Shown one piece after another: positions 34,671 through 49,600 of a DNA stretch of 64,000 nucleotides. Numbering within the stretch: the stretch's first letter is position 1; each line of letters starts with the position of its first letter. The stretch comes from Prosapia bicincta (taxonomy: Eukaryota; Arthropoda; Insecta; Hemiptera; Cercopidae). The DNA is taken from positions 2,741,001 to 2,805,000 of the forward strand of contig JBAIZL010000058.1 in the NCBI GenBank assembly GCA_036971475.1, written 5' to 3'. The translations under genes were made by a program, and so were the position numbers. The notes under the pieces were generated by a model. It saw nothing but the letters and a program-made list of their open reading frames with translations, did no database searches and had not been told where the DNA came from.

Positions 34671-37600
34671 ATGTGTTTAAAAAAAATTAATTCAGGAAAC
34701 TTGATTAAATCACCTAATGTATTATTATACCTAAGCTATTTAGGTTTAATAATTCTTTATTTCAATAGATATGCCTGTGCTGAAGCAAAAGATTTAAGCA
34801 CAGAACAATTATCAACAGATGAACCAGTAAAAATCTCCTTATCTTCTACAGAAAAAAATATTAAAACCAGAAGAAGGAAGTCAGTAAAACCAAGAACACC
34901 AAGATCAAAACGTTCCAAGTTTCCTAAAGTAGCCGTCTTCCAAGCAGGTTAAGTAAGATTTATTTCTGTTTTATTTTTAATGGCTGATTAGAAATGTATG
35001 TAGCAGGATCTTAAAATATAAAATTGTATTAGACAGTATGTTTAGTTTGCTATATTTTAACTAGAAGTGACCTAATTGTCTGACATAGTTATTCAAAAGT
35101 TAATTGACAATAATTGTTCTAATTATATCATTTTTGTTCACTTTATAATTCTCTCATTACAAGGAAACACACTAAAGTACACATAATTTATTACTTTATC
35201 ATATGAAATACAGTTACTAGCAAAACTCTTAATTATTTTTTGACAAGCTAAATTTTGTTTTTCATTTTTGGTATCAACTTGGCAAAAAAACCACTACTTA
35301 CTGATATTTTTCAGCAGACATATTTTCCAATAGGTCATCACATTATTCAATGGCATGAGTCACAAACCAGACTGATGCTCATGTATATTATGTATTTTGG
35401 TGTGAGTCTGTGGTGTATTGGTGTTCTGTGGTGTGTTATTGTTCATAGAGTATTTGTTACTTATATGCTCAAATATAGTGATTGATTTGGAGTGTGTTTT
35501 GTCATTTAAATTGTGTTGTGGATAGTTTTTGTGGTGTTTGTATATCTCGTAGTTTTCTGTTGTGTTTAGTTTGTTGATTTTATTTGTGATTGTTGTGTTT
35601 TGTATGTGTATCTGTTTATGTGTTTGTTTTATGTGTTTTTTGTATCTTATTGTAAAGGTTCACCCTGTTTGTCGTACGTAAAAGCTGCAGGAGTTACTTG
35701 TATAATCTTGTATACGCCTACCCTGTTGAGTTTATTCTGGTGTGTTTCTGTTCTATGTAGGTGTTTTTTAGTTGTGTTGGAATTTTTTTAATGCTACTTA
35801 GTATTTAAATTTGCAGAACGAGGAAGCATTTTTTGTGATGTATTGTCGTGGTGTGTTAGTGTAAAGTATTTTTGTGTTTGTGTTATTGTTGCTTTTTGTT
35901 GTTTATGTGTGTGTTTGTATTTTGATTTTTTGCCAAGTCGATACAAAAAGTGTAATTATAGAAAAACGATCGAAATCTTGTTGCTGTTTTTGATGAGCTC
36001 ATGATGCTTTTGATGAGAAAATGCTAAAATATATAATTATTTTTTACTCAATTTCTTTGGGATGAAGCTCATATATAATTTATTACTATAGATTCTTCTT
36101 ATTGAGCACGTAATTCATCTACTAAAAATAAAAACTGTTTTAAAATTTCTAGATGATTTTGGAACAATTATAAAAATTGAACCAAATTTATTACTACAGT
36201 AGCTGCTGCTTACTGTAATCATATTTGTCAGAAGCATATTTTATAACCGAACGATAACAAAAACCGATTTCATAATCACATGAACTGAAGTATCACGTTG
36301 AACTCACTGTATTACAGTTACAAGTGTTCATGGTCGCCGACTTTCAAAAAACTTTGGGGGGGGGCTCAATTATTCTGGGGAATCCGAGGCCACAGAAAAT
36401 TTTAAAATTTCAAGAACTCTTAGAAGCATTTTTAGACTATCTTTGTACTTGCCAAAAGATTATTAACCTAGTTGTTTTTGACTTGTTTATCTTAAGGTTT
36501 TTATAAACAATGATACTTAATTGAATCACTTGGCAAAAAACGACTACTTATTGAATTGTATACTATACTACTCGTCTGATGAATAATACAGTAAGTAGTG
36601 GTTTTTTGCCAAGTGATTGATATAAGTATCATTGATTATTAACAGTTTCGCTGGCGCTCTTTGTGTTACGAAACCTTTGTGTTACAGTGGGATTCTCTAA
36701 TGTTATTAATTAAATCCTTTCCAAGGCTCATGTCTCTCTTATAAGTAAGGTAACGAAGACTGTCTTCAACAGCTAAATTAAGACCATGGGCAGTACAGTG
36801 AACGTAAATTGCCTTATCCTGCACGTTGGAAATTAACTTTTGCAGTCCGTTGAATTTTCCGCTCATATTAGAAGCACCATCGTAGCACTGCCCTCTCAAT
36901 TTTTCCATTGACATATCCAAACATAAGAGGATGTCTTGGACTATAGCAAACAGAGCTTGAGATTCGGTGTTTGTAGTTTCATATAATCCGATAAAATCTT
37001 CATTGATGCTCAAATCATCATTTACTGTCCTAATACAAAATGATACCTGTTCGTGAATTGAAACATCGCAAGTTTCATCCACCACTATTGAAAAGTGTTC
37101 CCATTTCTTAATTTTAGCTAAGATCGCAAAACAGACTGACCTAGCAAATCAATTATTTTGTTCTGAATATCGTGGGATGTCCATTTATAATTCGAACGAT
37201 TTAGCCAGTCTTTTAGTTCTGGGACATCTTCTTTCCTTAGTTCAAATAGTTGCAAAAAATTTGAGTTTATATCTTCATGCCCTCTAATTGCTAGCCCTTG
37301 TCAGCATAGCAATTTCAAAGTTGTGAAAATAGCAGTTAGAGCTAAACAGGATTTTTTCATATCATTATACATTTGCTCATTCAACTGAGAAGCTACGCAT
37401 GAGTTTGAAAAAGTTGACAATTTAAGAACACCTTCCTTGTGTACATTTGTAGTTTCATGAATGCGAAACTTTTCCAAGGCCCTTTTCCAGTTTGAAAAGC
37501 CAGCAGAAGTAAACGCATCTTTTTTCTTTAAAGTAAATTTTATAAGTCCTTTCGTTTCTGCCTCTTTGCACTTTTTACAAAATGCTTTATCAGTTTGTAC

Positions 37601-40600
37601 TACATAATCTAACCAAGAATATTTAGTCAACCATGATTACTGAAAGGATCTTCCCTTACCGACGATCTTTTGGTTGCTGCTCAAATCTAAGTTGTTACTG
37701 GCAGATGTTCCAGGTACAGGTAATTCCAGTGCTGGGAGTGGAGTTGCGATCCCATCAACATGCACCTTTTTAAATACAAACTTATCCATATAGTATCACA
37801 ATAATTCACTTTTCACTATTCACTGCTCACACTAAATCACATCAACATAACGAATCGTGACGAGAACTATGTGCAAACGGAACTGATTGCAAGAGCCGAC
37901 TGCTGTGGAAATATAAACTAAAACCCAAGAATAATAGGTCAGTTTGTTAGTTGTCAGAGCGCGCTAGGAACAGGTGTCGGTAACTCATTCCTTAGTTCAG
38001 CCGGGCAGTCATTCCTTCAACGCAGTGACCTTGACAAAAGTCACGTAGACAATCTATTTTTATCTTGCTGATTGGTGACAATAGAGCTACGAGTTTCAGT
38101 GTTTCTTTTATAATGCTTTTACTAACTAACCATCAATTGTAAACACGTTTTATGAAAATTTTACTTAATAAATTAAAGATGTCAAGAATATTCTACTGTA
38201 ATTTAAAACACTTTCCTTTTACAGATACTTCATAGATGCTTTAATCCTTTGAAATTTTGGGGGAGCTGTGCCCACCCAATATTTTTTTTGGGGGGGCTTG
38301 AGCCCACCCAGGCCTTATGGAGTCGGCGCCCATGCAAGTGTTTACAAACAATATGTAGGCTTATCATTACAGTAGGTCATTTTAATTCTGTAACACTACA
38401 ACTACACAACTAAAATGTAATCCACCCACATTGAAACCATGAGTGATTACTTACCAAATTTTGCAACTCCAGACCATTTCAAGTAAAGTGTGGACCACAA
38501 CCGTGCACTTGACCTTGAGAGATCGCAGTAGGAAAGATGGGAGGTGAATGCTCAGAATAAATACTTTCCCACAAACATGATAAGGGCTGTCAAAACACTG
38601 ACTTGGATGAGATAGTGAATATTAAATAATTTTATGATAAATTAGCTTTGGTATGAAATAACAAAACAATCTCTAAATATGTGTAAAGATATTGGATGCA
38701 GAAGCTGTTGATGTATACAACATTCTGAATATGTAACATGTTTTAGGAAGTAGTAGTACACGAGAAATCTCTCAAGGCCAACTGCATGGTTACATGGTCC
38801 GCACTATAATATAGTTAAATTTTGTAACTTCTACTGTCTTCTATTTGTTATATTTTCAGGGAATACTTTAGATCAGAATTTTTTAATCTATTTTATTTAC
38901 ACTAATTGAATCTAGCATAATTTAAAAATTTATTGAACCATATAAAAAATTTCATGAAACACTCAAACACATAAAACTTCATCATAAAATACTTCGATCT
39001 TATTTACACTTTCAAATTTATTTACATTTTCACAAAGAATTCCTCATTATGAGATTGTCTGTAATCTCCCAGTAAAATAGTATTGATAAATTGTTCATAT
39101 TCCTAATGTTTGTTGAAATTTTCTGCTTTTTATTGAAGAATAGTTATAATTGTCTGTAATCTCCCAGTAAAATAGTATTGATAAATTGTTGATATTCCTA
39201 ATGTTTGTTGAAATTTTCTGCTTTTTATTGAAGAATAGTTATAATTGTCTGTAATCTCCCAGTAAAATAGTATTGATAAATTGTTCATATTCCTAATGTT
39301 TGTTGAAATTTTCTGCTTTTTATTGAAGAATAGTTATAATTGTCTGTAATCTCCCAGTAAAATAGTATTGATAAATTGTTCATATTCCTAATGTTTGTTG
39401 AAATTTTCTGCTTTTTATTGAAGAATAGTTATAATTGTCTGTAATCTCCCAGTAAAATAGTATTGATAAATTGTTCATATTCCTAATGTTTGTTGAAATT
39501 TTCTGCTTTTTATTGAAGAATAGTTATAATTGTCTGTAATCTCCCAGTAAAATAGTATTGATAAATTGTTCATATTCCTAATGTTTGTTGAAATTTTCTG
39601 CTTTTTATTGAAGAATAGTTATACATTGTTTATATATTTTACAGTCACTAGGCCAAACTTTTTGGCCATTCTTATTGTAACCCGTTCTCAGCTTCAACAA
39701 AATCAGTATCTTAATCTTCACCACAAGTTTTCTTATAATCATGTTTTCTCTTTTCTTCCATCAATTGAACCATCCATCTGTAGATTTTAAATACTGCTTT
39801 CCTATTTTTCACAAGATCCTTGGCTTTTTGGCGCATTAATAGACCATCAACTTGAGCATCTTATTTGCTAACATTTTTAAACCATAATTTCAAAGCTAAT
39901 TCTACTTGCAGATCCTTCATGGAAAGATTTATTTTGATGTCGAAATTTTTAATAATGACAAAATGAAGTCCTTGTTCTTCATAATTTTACACAAGAAAGG
40001 TTGCGAAACGCCGAGTTCTTTAAGATAATTTTTAGTAATTTTCTATATTGATATAGAATGTCAAGTTTTTCTTTAAGATTTATATCATGTTTTTTTTGAG
40101 ATTCGGAGATCTTGCTACACTTTGAAACTTCAAGTGACATCCCAAACTCACTAAACAAATGAAAAAAGATCTCCAAAATGAAATTACATAAAATCATACG
40201 GAAATCATAAACATATATGAAAATAAAGAAATAAATGGTGCAGTAGTCCTGAGAACAAATAACATACAAACAACTAGATGAACAAACAACTAGATGGACA
40301 AACAACTAGATGGACAAACAACTAGATGGACAAACAACTATGTATACATTTTTGAAACATAAAGGATGTGTTTCAGTAAAGTCAAACAGGTTATGAAGTC
40401 AGCCGAGGAAAAAATTTAGGAAGTAGGATTTTGAGAGTCGCCTGTTACAATTACATAGTTGTCGAGTTTGGTGAGAATAATAATGTGAATCCGGGATTTC
40501 TTTTGTATGGTTATGTAAGGTGAGAGTTGACTGTTGCAGTGTGTGTTTTTTGTGTATTTTATAAAAACAAGATAAAATATTTGTCAATAAGATAAAAATA

Positions 40601-43600
40601 TAATTTGTGTTTTTTTTTGTTTTTAGATGGTGTGTTTTGGCCTTACAAGGTAGAAACAGATATAGTTGGACCATTTTCTTTAAAAAGGTATGATGTTGTA
40701 AATTAATAAAATATTAACTTATAAATTAATATTGGTTAAAATAATTCTAACTATTTATTAATAATAGTTCTTCTATAGTCTAGTATTAAAAATAGGTAAA
40801 GTAAAAATATATATCGTTTTAATTTTTCATTTTATTTTGCAATTTCTGTAGATTTTCCTAAATCTCTATCTACATTTCAGCACACACAAACACACACACA
40901 CTATAACAAATGCTTGGAAACATATAATGGAAAAAGTTTTGAAATTTAAAAAATGTTTAAATATGAAAAAAAAATTTAATAACTTTAATTTTTTTTCATT
41001 TTAATTTAAACCTTTTAAAAAAAGTGTAAAGTTAAATAGCCAACAAAAAAATAGTCAAATGGAGTTTTAAATGATACATGGATTTAAAGCCGTTTTGGGA
41101 GAAGCGTGAATTTAGTTCCCTGTGAACAAAGTCAGGGATTGATTATGTAAAATGCCATTGACATTTTATTACGATCAGTGGTAGAAATCTTAGATATTCA
41201 CAAGGGAGGGAAAATTTTATTAAGGGAACTAAAGGAAATTAAAAGCATTAAAATGAAAACAGATATTTTGTTCATTATTAAGAAGAGAGAGGGGAAATAA
41301 ATACATTAGAGAATATCTGCAATCGTATGATCTAGTCAGTAAACGCTGGTTGGTAGAAAAGTGCCGAGTGACAGATAAGCCTAAAAACCGGTAGCTCATG
41401 GAATGCTAAAACAAGAATCAGATTTGAACTAAACTTGAGAACGGCAAGATATCAGGCTCAAAATTTATTTTTAAAATAGTAAATATCTAGTAAAACAATA
41501 CCCGGCTAAGGATCAAGTGGTGATGCCAACATGTAATTTGTGAGTTTTAGGTGGTACTCCCCCTAAAACTGAACAAATAACATCTCTGTTCAGAGTGCTT
41601 GTGATAACAAACCCTTAAAATATATTTTGCCACAGAGCGATCAAAAACGTTCTGTCTTAGTAAGTTTTTACAAATTTACACAATTTAAAGTTTGGATAGT
41701 CATAAATTAATGGAAAAGTGAATAATTAAAAATATGTGTTGCAAAAATTGCATAAAAACTTAAATGTATAGTGAGGTTTAAAGACAAATAGTTAACTGTG
41801 AGTAACTAGGCATAAAGTGCTTTTAACTCCAAAGTAAAATTTGAAAACAAATAAATAGAAGTCTAGTAAAAAAAATTATAACATAAGACTTCAAGTAAAA
41901 GACAAAGTAATCATACATTGCACCCAAACCAAAACGGACCGACTCAGAGCAAGAAGGAGAGAAAGAGAAGGGGATTTTACACAATGGTTGTCCAAGAAAC
42001 ACCAGACCTAGGACCAATCCATAAGGGAGCTAGGAGAAAATTTTTCATGGAAAAGTAAGTATCAAATAACTAGTTAGCACTGTCTTTATCTTGAATTCTT
42101 AAAATGTTTGATTAAATAATTTTAACTAATACTTTAATGTTTTTTTAATAAACTTTAAGAAGTATATTTTTAAATTCATTTATATATTTTTTATTAAAGT
42201 AAATTTTAATTTAATATGAATTAGTTTAAAAAGACTAGAAAATTTCAATTCATTTTAAAATCTTCTAATGACTTCCATAAGGCAAGATTTGCTATATAAA
42301 CAAGAATTTTCAAAATGCTTTTAAATAAAAATATTTAATTAAAATATTTTGAAACTTTTTAATAATACAATAATAATTTTTAAGCTGATATACATTAAAA
42401 TACTTAGATCTATAAGTATGTTAGTTTATATATATAAATATTTCATGTCTGTTCAATTTAATTTATGAGATTATTTACTGATAATTTTTGTTTATACGTG
42501 ATGTTTTGACGATTATTAATAATTAATAGAAATTAACTCAGGAAATTTATTGTGATGAATAATAAAAAAGCAGGTAATTTTAAAAAGAACTAGGGTAAAA
42601 TATTTATAGAAATTTATTATTTTTTTAAAATAATTTAAATTAAAGCTGGAATAAAAATTAATTTGATTAGGCCTATAGTTTTATTGTATAACAAGTTAAA
42701 ATATTTTGTGAATTTGCAACATATATTTTTACTAAATTTAAATTATTTTTTAATACTACTATGTAGCGCTACAGCCCGGGGTGGGCCTTGGCTTCCTTAA
42801 CAACGACCCGCCATGTACTTCTTTCCTTAGCCTTCTGTTTCCATGCTGTAATGCCAAATACCCTTAAATCTTCCTCAAGGTCCTGTAGCCATCGTCTTCC
42901 TGGTCGGCCAACTCTTCTTTTGCCAATCATAGTGCCATGTAAAAGTTTGTTTGGCATTCTATTGGTGGGCATTCTTATGATGTGACCCAACCATTCTAGA
43001 CGCGTTTTAATCAAATGGACCACATTTGCATTTTTTTATAAGGAATACAACTCGGCATTAGATCGAAGCTTCCATACATTCGTCTGTACATCGTGGACCT
43101 ATCTTTTTGTTTTCATTATTGATTATAATAAAAGTCTCTTTGAGCGATGGAATATTCCTGGCAACCAAGCATATGTCATCAACATATGCACATATTTGAC
43201 TGCATGAATGCATGATATTCCCTGAAACGTTAATCCTCCTCAAAACCCCATGTAAGGTCAGATTGAAGAGGGTAGCAGACAGAGCATCGCCTTGTCTCAC
43301 GCCAATCAGAATAGGGAATTCGGGAGTCACAACACCTATGACAACTTTGCCATCACTATCACACAATGTCATGTTGATCAGTCTAATCAACTTGTTTGGT
43401 GCGTTGAACTCCTTTAGGATTTCGAGCAATTTTGTTCTGTTGACACTGTCAAAAGCCTGACGATAGTCAATAAAAAGAAGATGAAGGTCAATTTTATATT
43501 CCCAACACCTCTCGAGTAACTGTCTTAAAACAAATATCTGATCGGTAATTCCCCTTCCCTGTCGGAATCTGCACTGATAATCTGTTATGATGTTTTCAGC

Positions 43601-46600
43601 AAAGACGTTGAGCTTTTCAGTATTATGTTTGAGAATATTTTGTATGCTACCGCAAGAAGAGATATTCCACGATAATTACTGCATTTCAATTTGTCACCCT
43701 TTTTAAAAATAGGACATATGATATAAAGAAATAGTTCTCCATTTTCTAGGCATGATTTCTCTTTCCCATATGTCTAGGATCAGGGAATATAATTGTGACT
43801 GTAAAATTTCTCCACAATTTTTAAAAAATTCGGCTACAAGTGAGTCTTCACCAGGTGCTCTATTGCTTTTCAGCTTTTCAATCGACTCCATAAAGTCATC
43901 CATGTCCGGTGCCTCAATGTCATCCTCATTTGTCAATTCCATTCGGCTCAATGTATTGTTGTCCGTGTCTATCGTCTGAGCTCCCGTGTTATACAGGTTA
44001 CCAAAGTACTCTGCCCATCTGTCAATAGCTTCCGCCTTCCCCTCCACTACTCTACCATCTTTATACTTGCATGAGTCGGTTTTAGGTTGGAAACCTCTAT
44101 TTATATATTTAACAGTACCATAGAATTTCCTGGATTCGTTATTACTTCTCAGTTCCTCAATTTGCTCTACTTTTTTCCTTAGAAAGACTTTTTTCTTTTC
44201 ACGTATGACCTCTTTTGCTCTTCTATGGCTTAGTTGATAATCTGAGGTGTTCTGTCTTGTAGCGCGCTGCAACATTATCAATTTATATGCATTTCTTATT
44301 CTTAGCACCTCACAACATTCGTCATCGAACCATTCCTCACCACGTCCCCTCATTTTCTCACCAATCACATCACTCGCCATCTCCTCAATGACTCTGCTAA
44401 TTTTGGACCACTTTACTTCTATTCCTGTTTTCTCATTTTCAATACCCTCTTTTAGTAACACTTCTAACATTTTTCTATCGCCCAGTTCTCTAAATCCTTC
44501 TAATGTGTCCGGATCTTTACATTTTTCTAGGTTCCAGTGCCTTCTTTTATATAATTTCTCTTGTCGCAAGCATGCCAGTCGTTCTCTATATTTAATTTTC
44601 ACCAGAAAGTGGTCTCAATCACAATTTGAGCCTCTGGCCGTTCTGACATCAGTCACCAAGGAAAAATAGCGTTTTAAAATGAGTACGTGATCAATTTGGG
44701 TTAATGAGCCATTTGGTGCTTTCCAAGTTCCAATGTGTATTTTTGTGTGCAGGAAACAAGTACTTTTTATTATCATGTTGTTTCCCTCAGCAAATTCCCA
44801 CAAGTGTTTACCATTGTCATTCGTTATATTATGAAGTGAGTAGGTTCCAGCAACAGTTTGTGTAAAATTCTCCTTGCTCACTTGGGCATTTAGATCACCG
44901 AGTATAATTTTTGTGTCATATTTGGGACTACATAGAAGAGCATTTTCTAATTTTTGGTAGAAAAGTATTTTGTCTTCTTCATCACTGTCTTCAGTTGGTG
45001 AATAGGCAGAGATCAAAGTTGTATTTCTAAATTTTTCCCTCAAGTGCATCTTACACATTCTATCATTAATGGGTTCAAATAGCAATAAACTATGGCATAG
45101 TCTCTTTGTAAGCATGAATCCTGTTCCTCTTTGTCCAGTTTTTGCTGCTCCACTGTACAGTATGGTATATTCTTTCTTATTAAGTCTACCTTGCCCTCCC
45201 CATCTAATCTCCTGTAGTCACTGCATCAATGTTAAATTTAAATAGCTGTTCAGCCACTTCAGCCATTTTTACAGGCTGTAACATTGTCCAAACATTTCAT
45301 GTTGCTAAAATTAGGTTCGAATTCCGTTTTTTTTGCCATTTAATCCATCCTTTATTATTACATTGTTTCGATTCGTGACAAGGGTTTTTACGATGTAGGG
45401 TTGTTAGCCCTACGCTCAACCACTAACTGGTGGGCCAGGTTATTTTTTTATCAGGGTTTCCATCCCTTAGCTTGGTTGCTTTCTCTGCAGCTAAGAGCCC
45501 AAACTACCCTTGTTTTTATTTTGGAGTTCACTCTCCTAATCTTTGGGGTTTCCTTCCAAACTGTAGAAGACAGCACAGGGCAGTGCTTATTTGATGGCGG
45601 CACTTACTCGCCATGCCACAACTTCGTCAACGGGTTATGTGGTATTTAATACATACGATCTTGCCAATGATTGAACGTCCACCCCTGTTGATGTTGCCAC
45701 CTCTGGTCCGGGACTGCTTATTTGGAATTCTTACTCGCAGCTAACCTACATATCTGTAAATTATTTTTTAATAAGAAACAAAATTCTTATACTAGAACAA
45801 TATTTTATATGAATAACTAACTTACGACTAAGAGTTAAAATTATTTTGCAATAAATAATCCTACATTATGGTTATTAAGCTGTGATGCCTTCAAAGAATT
45901 CATTTCCCGAGATATAGTGACTCAAAGGGTTACATATCAGTAACTTAAAAGCCCAGTTTTTAAAATTAAAGCCCAGTGACTGCTTCTCTGCCAGAATTTT
46001 GCAAGCAAAACAGTATAGGTTCTCTCTTTTCATTAACTATGAAGCATAGTTTCATTTACTTATCACAAGTAAATATATCACCATATTTAATTTTATATCT
46101 ATTCAAGTATTCTATTTTTTTCTATTTTAGTATTCTATATATATATATATGTGAAAATTAAAGCTACGTCTTTTAATTTAGGACTCTAAATAGAATGTTA
46201 TAACTTTTTCTAATTTTAAACCATTTTAAATAGAATTTTGTTTAAATCCTTTAACTAATATGTAAACAAATTTTAGTAGCAATTCAATATCACAGGTTGT
46301 ATTGAACATCCTAACCTAACAAATGATTTTATATACCTATTAAACTCCTCTGGTTTTATTATTATTCTCAAAAAAATTTCTATTCTATAAAGTAATTTTT
46401 AAAAGTTGAAGTAAAATTTAGGACTTTTTAAGGGAGATGAATTTATTGTTCACAGAAATCATTGCATTGGCTAAAAAAATGTGTAATTCTACATAAAAAA
46501 TTATTTTTGTTTCCAATTTATTTTTTATTAACACTTATCTTTCTGCTTCAGAAAAGATGTTTTACCAATAAACATGGAGGAAAATAACATGAGGACTCCT

Positions 46601-49600
46601 ATTCAAGTAAAAATTATTAATGACTACAATTGGTTAGTATTTTAAACTTAGGCAACCACGTTAAAGTAATATTTCTTTTTTTTTACCTTAATGACATATC
46701 CATGTTCACCGATATTCAACATAGTGCTTCAAAATCTTTGAACAATGTTTGGGTAGTTTACCAAACAAACAAAATGTTTGAAGATGATAGCAATTTTCCT
46801 CTATGTGTGAACTTTCTTTTGTTTAATTAAATGGCATTTATTGCAAAAAAACACATTCGGTTCAGTTAAGAATGCAGTGACTCATCGGTTAGGAATTCTA
46901 AGAACTCAGCATTTATAGTTAGGCCTACTGTACAGGCCTACAGTACATTCCCATCCTCCCACCATTTTCTTTTATCACTCATTTCAATGTTGCTAGCTCA
47001 GTTACTCAGTTTTATTCGTGCCGTGAGTTTGTTGTGCTGTGAAAAAATGTCAAAAAGAAAGTGTTTAAGTTTAGCAGAAAAAGTGAGTGTTTTAAGAGAG
47101 GTTGATAAAGGTGTTAAAAAGTTGAAAAAAAATTCGGTATACCTCAGAGTTTGCTATCCACTATTCTAAAAAACCAGGATCAAATTCTAAAACAAAGTGT
47201 TTCTTATGATTTGCAAAGAAAGAAAATGAAACTTTGTACATTCGACAATATCGATAACGCGATGATTTAATGGATTACGGTAATGTGCGAAAAAATCTTC
47301 CATTGTCAAGAAATCTTATTAAAGAAAAGGCTTTGGAATTTTCAGTATCATTAGGACACAGTGGCTTTAACGCAAGTAACGGTTGGATAGAAAAATTCAA
47401 AAAACGCCAAAACATTGTTCAAAAAGTCATTTCGGGAGAAAGTGCTAGTGTTGATATCCCCACTTGTGACTTTTGGAAAGGAAATGTGTTGGAAAAAGTT
47501 TTAAATGATTATGAACTGAAAGACATTTTCAATGCTGATGAGACTGGTCTGTTTTTTAAATGTTTGCCCAACAAGACACTAACTTTTAAAACCGACCCTT
47601 GTTTTGAAGGAAAAGTAAGCAAAGAAAGGATCACCGTATTAATGACAGCTAACATGTTAGGGACAGAAAAACTCAAATTGCTTGTGATTGGCAAACTCAA
47701 AAGCAAATCTCCGCGATGTTTTGGATCTGTCAAGTCCTTTGAAGTTGATTACTCGTTTAATAAAAATGCGTGAATGACGAACGAAATTTTTATTGAATGG
47801 ATATTGAAGCTGGATAAGCTGATCTCCAAAGAGAAAAGGAAAATTGCACTTTTCATCAACAACTGCCCTGCACATCCAAACTGAAGAGTGTCAATGTGTT
47901 TTTCTTTCCACCAAATGTTACATCGATACTTCAACCACTCGATCAAGGAGTAATAAAAAATTTAAAACCACACTACAGAAAAAGAATTTAAAAAAAGATT
48001 GCGACCGTAGAGAACTATGAAATCGTACTCAAAATCATTGTTAATCTAAGGAACTGTATCGCTGAATTGGCAAAAGTTTGGACAAATGACGTGAAGAAAA
48101 CAACAGTTTTTAATTGTTTCTCCAAAACTAGATTAAATTCGGTCACACATGTAAAGGACAGTGAGGACAATAATACTTTAAGTGAATTAAAAAAGCAATG
48201 GGATTTTCTGAAGAGTTCAGGAAACGTAACTGATGACGTTCCCCTTGAAGATTTTATTTGTCTGGAAGAAGATTTGGCTGTTTCTAATTTTCCAGACAAC
48301 AAAGACGTACTCCAAAGCATCCAGATGACAAACTCAAATGAACTTTTGAAAGATGATGATGACGACTATGACGATGATTGTGATGAATCTGAAGAGAAGA
48401 ACCCTACAGATCATGAAGTTTTACAAGCTTTCAAAATCATTAGGCAAGGATTTCAACTGAAAGATGGTGTACCAGACAACATTTTTTATTGTCTGTGAAT
48501 AAATGTGAAACATTCATTGAACGTGATGTGTTATTCAAACGCAAAGTGCAACAAAAAATTACTAACTTTTTCAAGTAAAACTTTGAAAACTAGAAACGAT
48601 TTAAAAAGTACCTATACGAAGTTACAGTACTGTATTACTGTACATTGTATTTTATGTTTAATTTAATACAGTATTTTTTTCTCCGAATACGGTCTGTGTA
48701 GTATATAAAACAGTTTGTGTTGTTTGAAAATGAATTGTGTATATAAAAATAAATATATGCAGTTAATAAATGTAATACGGTTAATAAATAATGCAGTTAC
48801 TAAATTATGGCCTACTGAGTTTGCTTCAATTAAATTCCACTACGTTCAAGTCATGCCTCTTGAAAATGAATTGGTGAGTGTACTTATTTACCAGTAGGTT
48901 TGCATAAGCATTAGATAACTTATCATAATAGCCTATACAGAGTAGACTCTATGAAAAATATTGAATATGGATATCTAATAAATGAAGAAACATTCTGAAA
49001 ACATCAATAAAACATTTTTAACAACTTGGATTTTAAATAAATTGAGACATTATAAAACATTATCCTATATTAACATTGGCCTATTACACTAACTACGCTT
49101 GCGATATTATACTGTATCCCTTTTATTACCCCACGTAGTGCGGTATGATTAATGCGGTAAGATCAGTAAGGTGGGGTGGGAGCATTCTTGACAACACAAC
49201 CTCTCAATAACGAATACCTCTCTACAACGAATTTTTTCTCTGGATAATCGACTTCGTTATACAGAGGTTCAACTGTATATATACTTTCACTATATGTAAT
49301 TAAACAAGAATGTTACTTGGTATTTATGTGAGTTAACTTTCAAAGATTGGTATCTCCATCATCAAGTATCACTGACCGGGGGTTGTAGTAGACTGTGAGT
49401 TGTGTGGAATTTCAGTTGTCACAAGATGTGGTGTACCGTTATTGTTCTATTTTCGGATTCACCGCACTCTGGGAGTCTTAAGTTTGTCTTAGGGTTCATT
49501 TTGTCTATTAGGTTGAATAATTTATCATTTTTTAATTTTATTTGTATTTGTCCGTTTATGATATTATTTTTATGGTTATAAATTTGTAGTTGTTCCCAGA

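Larger units (their letters stand above)
36329..38334 (-). mobile_element. hAT transposon with perfect 8-bp target duplication
   Basis: CAAGTGTT at 36321-36328 and again at 38335-38342 is an exact 8-bp duplication, the hAT hallmark. Ends begin CATGGTCGCCGAC and (right end on minus) CATGGGCGCCGAC, continuing into G-rich stretches and GGGCTC. The 2,006-bp element encodes part of a ZMYM/TTF-type hAT transposase on minus. The target-duplication identity suggests a fairly recent insertion. Confidence 0.9.

Noticed and set aside
38453..38530. GTAAGT donor on minus after a [12 protein letters not shown] peptide
   Set aside because: It overlaps the border of a MITE, and no partner exon was seen.
41948..42054. 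Extending the 41984 exon upstream as an internal exon joined to exon 2 of gene 2
   Set aside because: Phase would fit with an acceptor at 41949, but there is no pyrimidine tract; a first exon is likelier.
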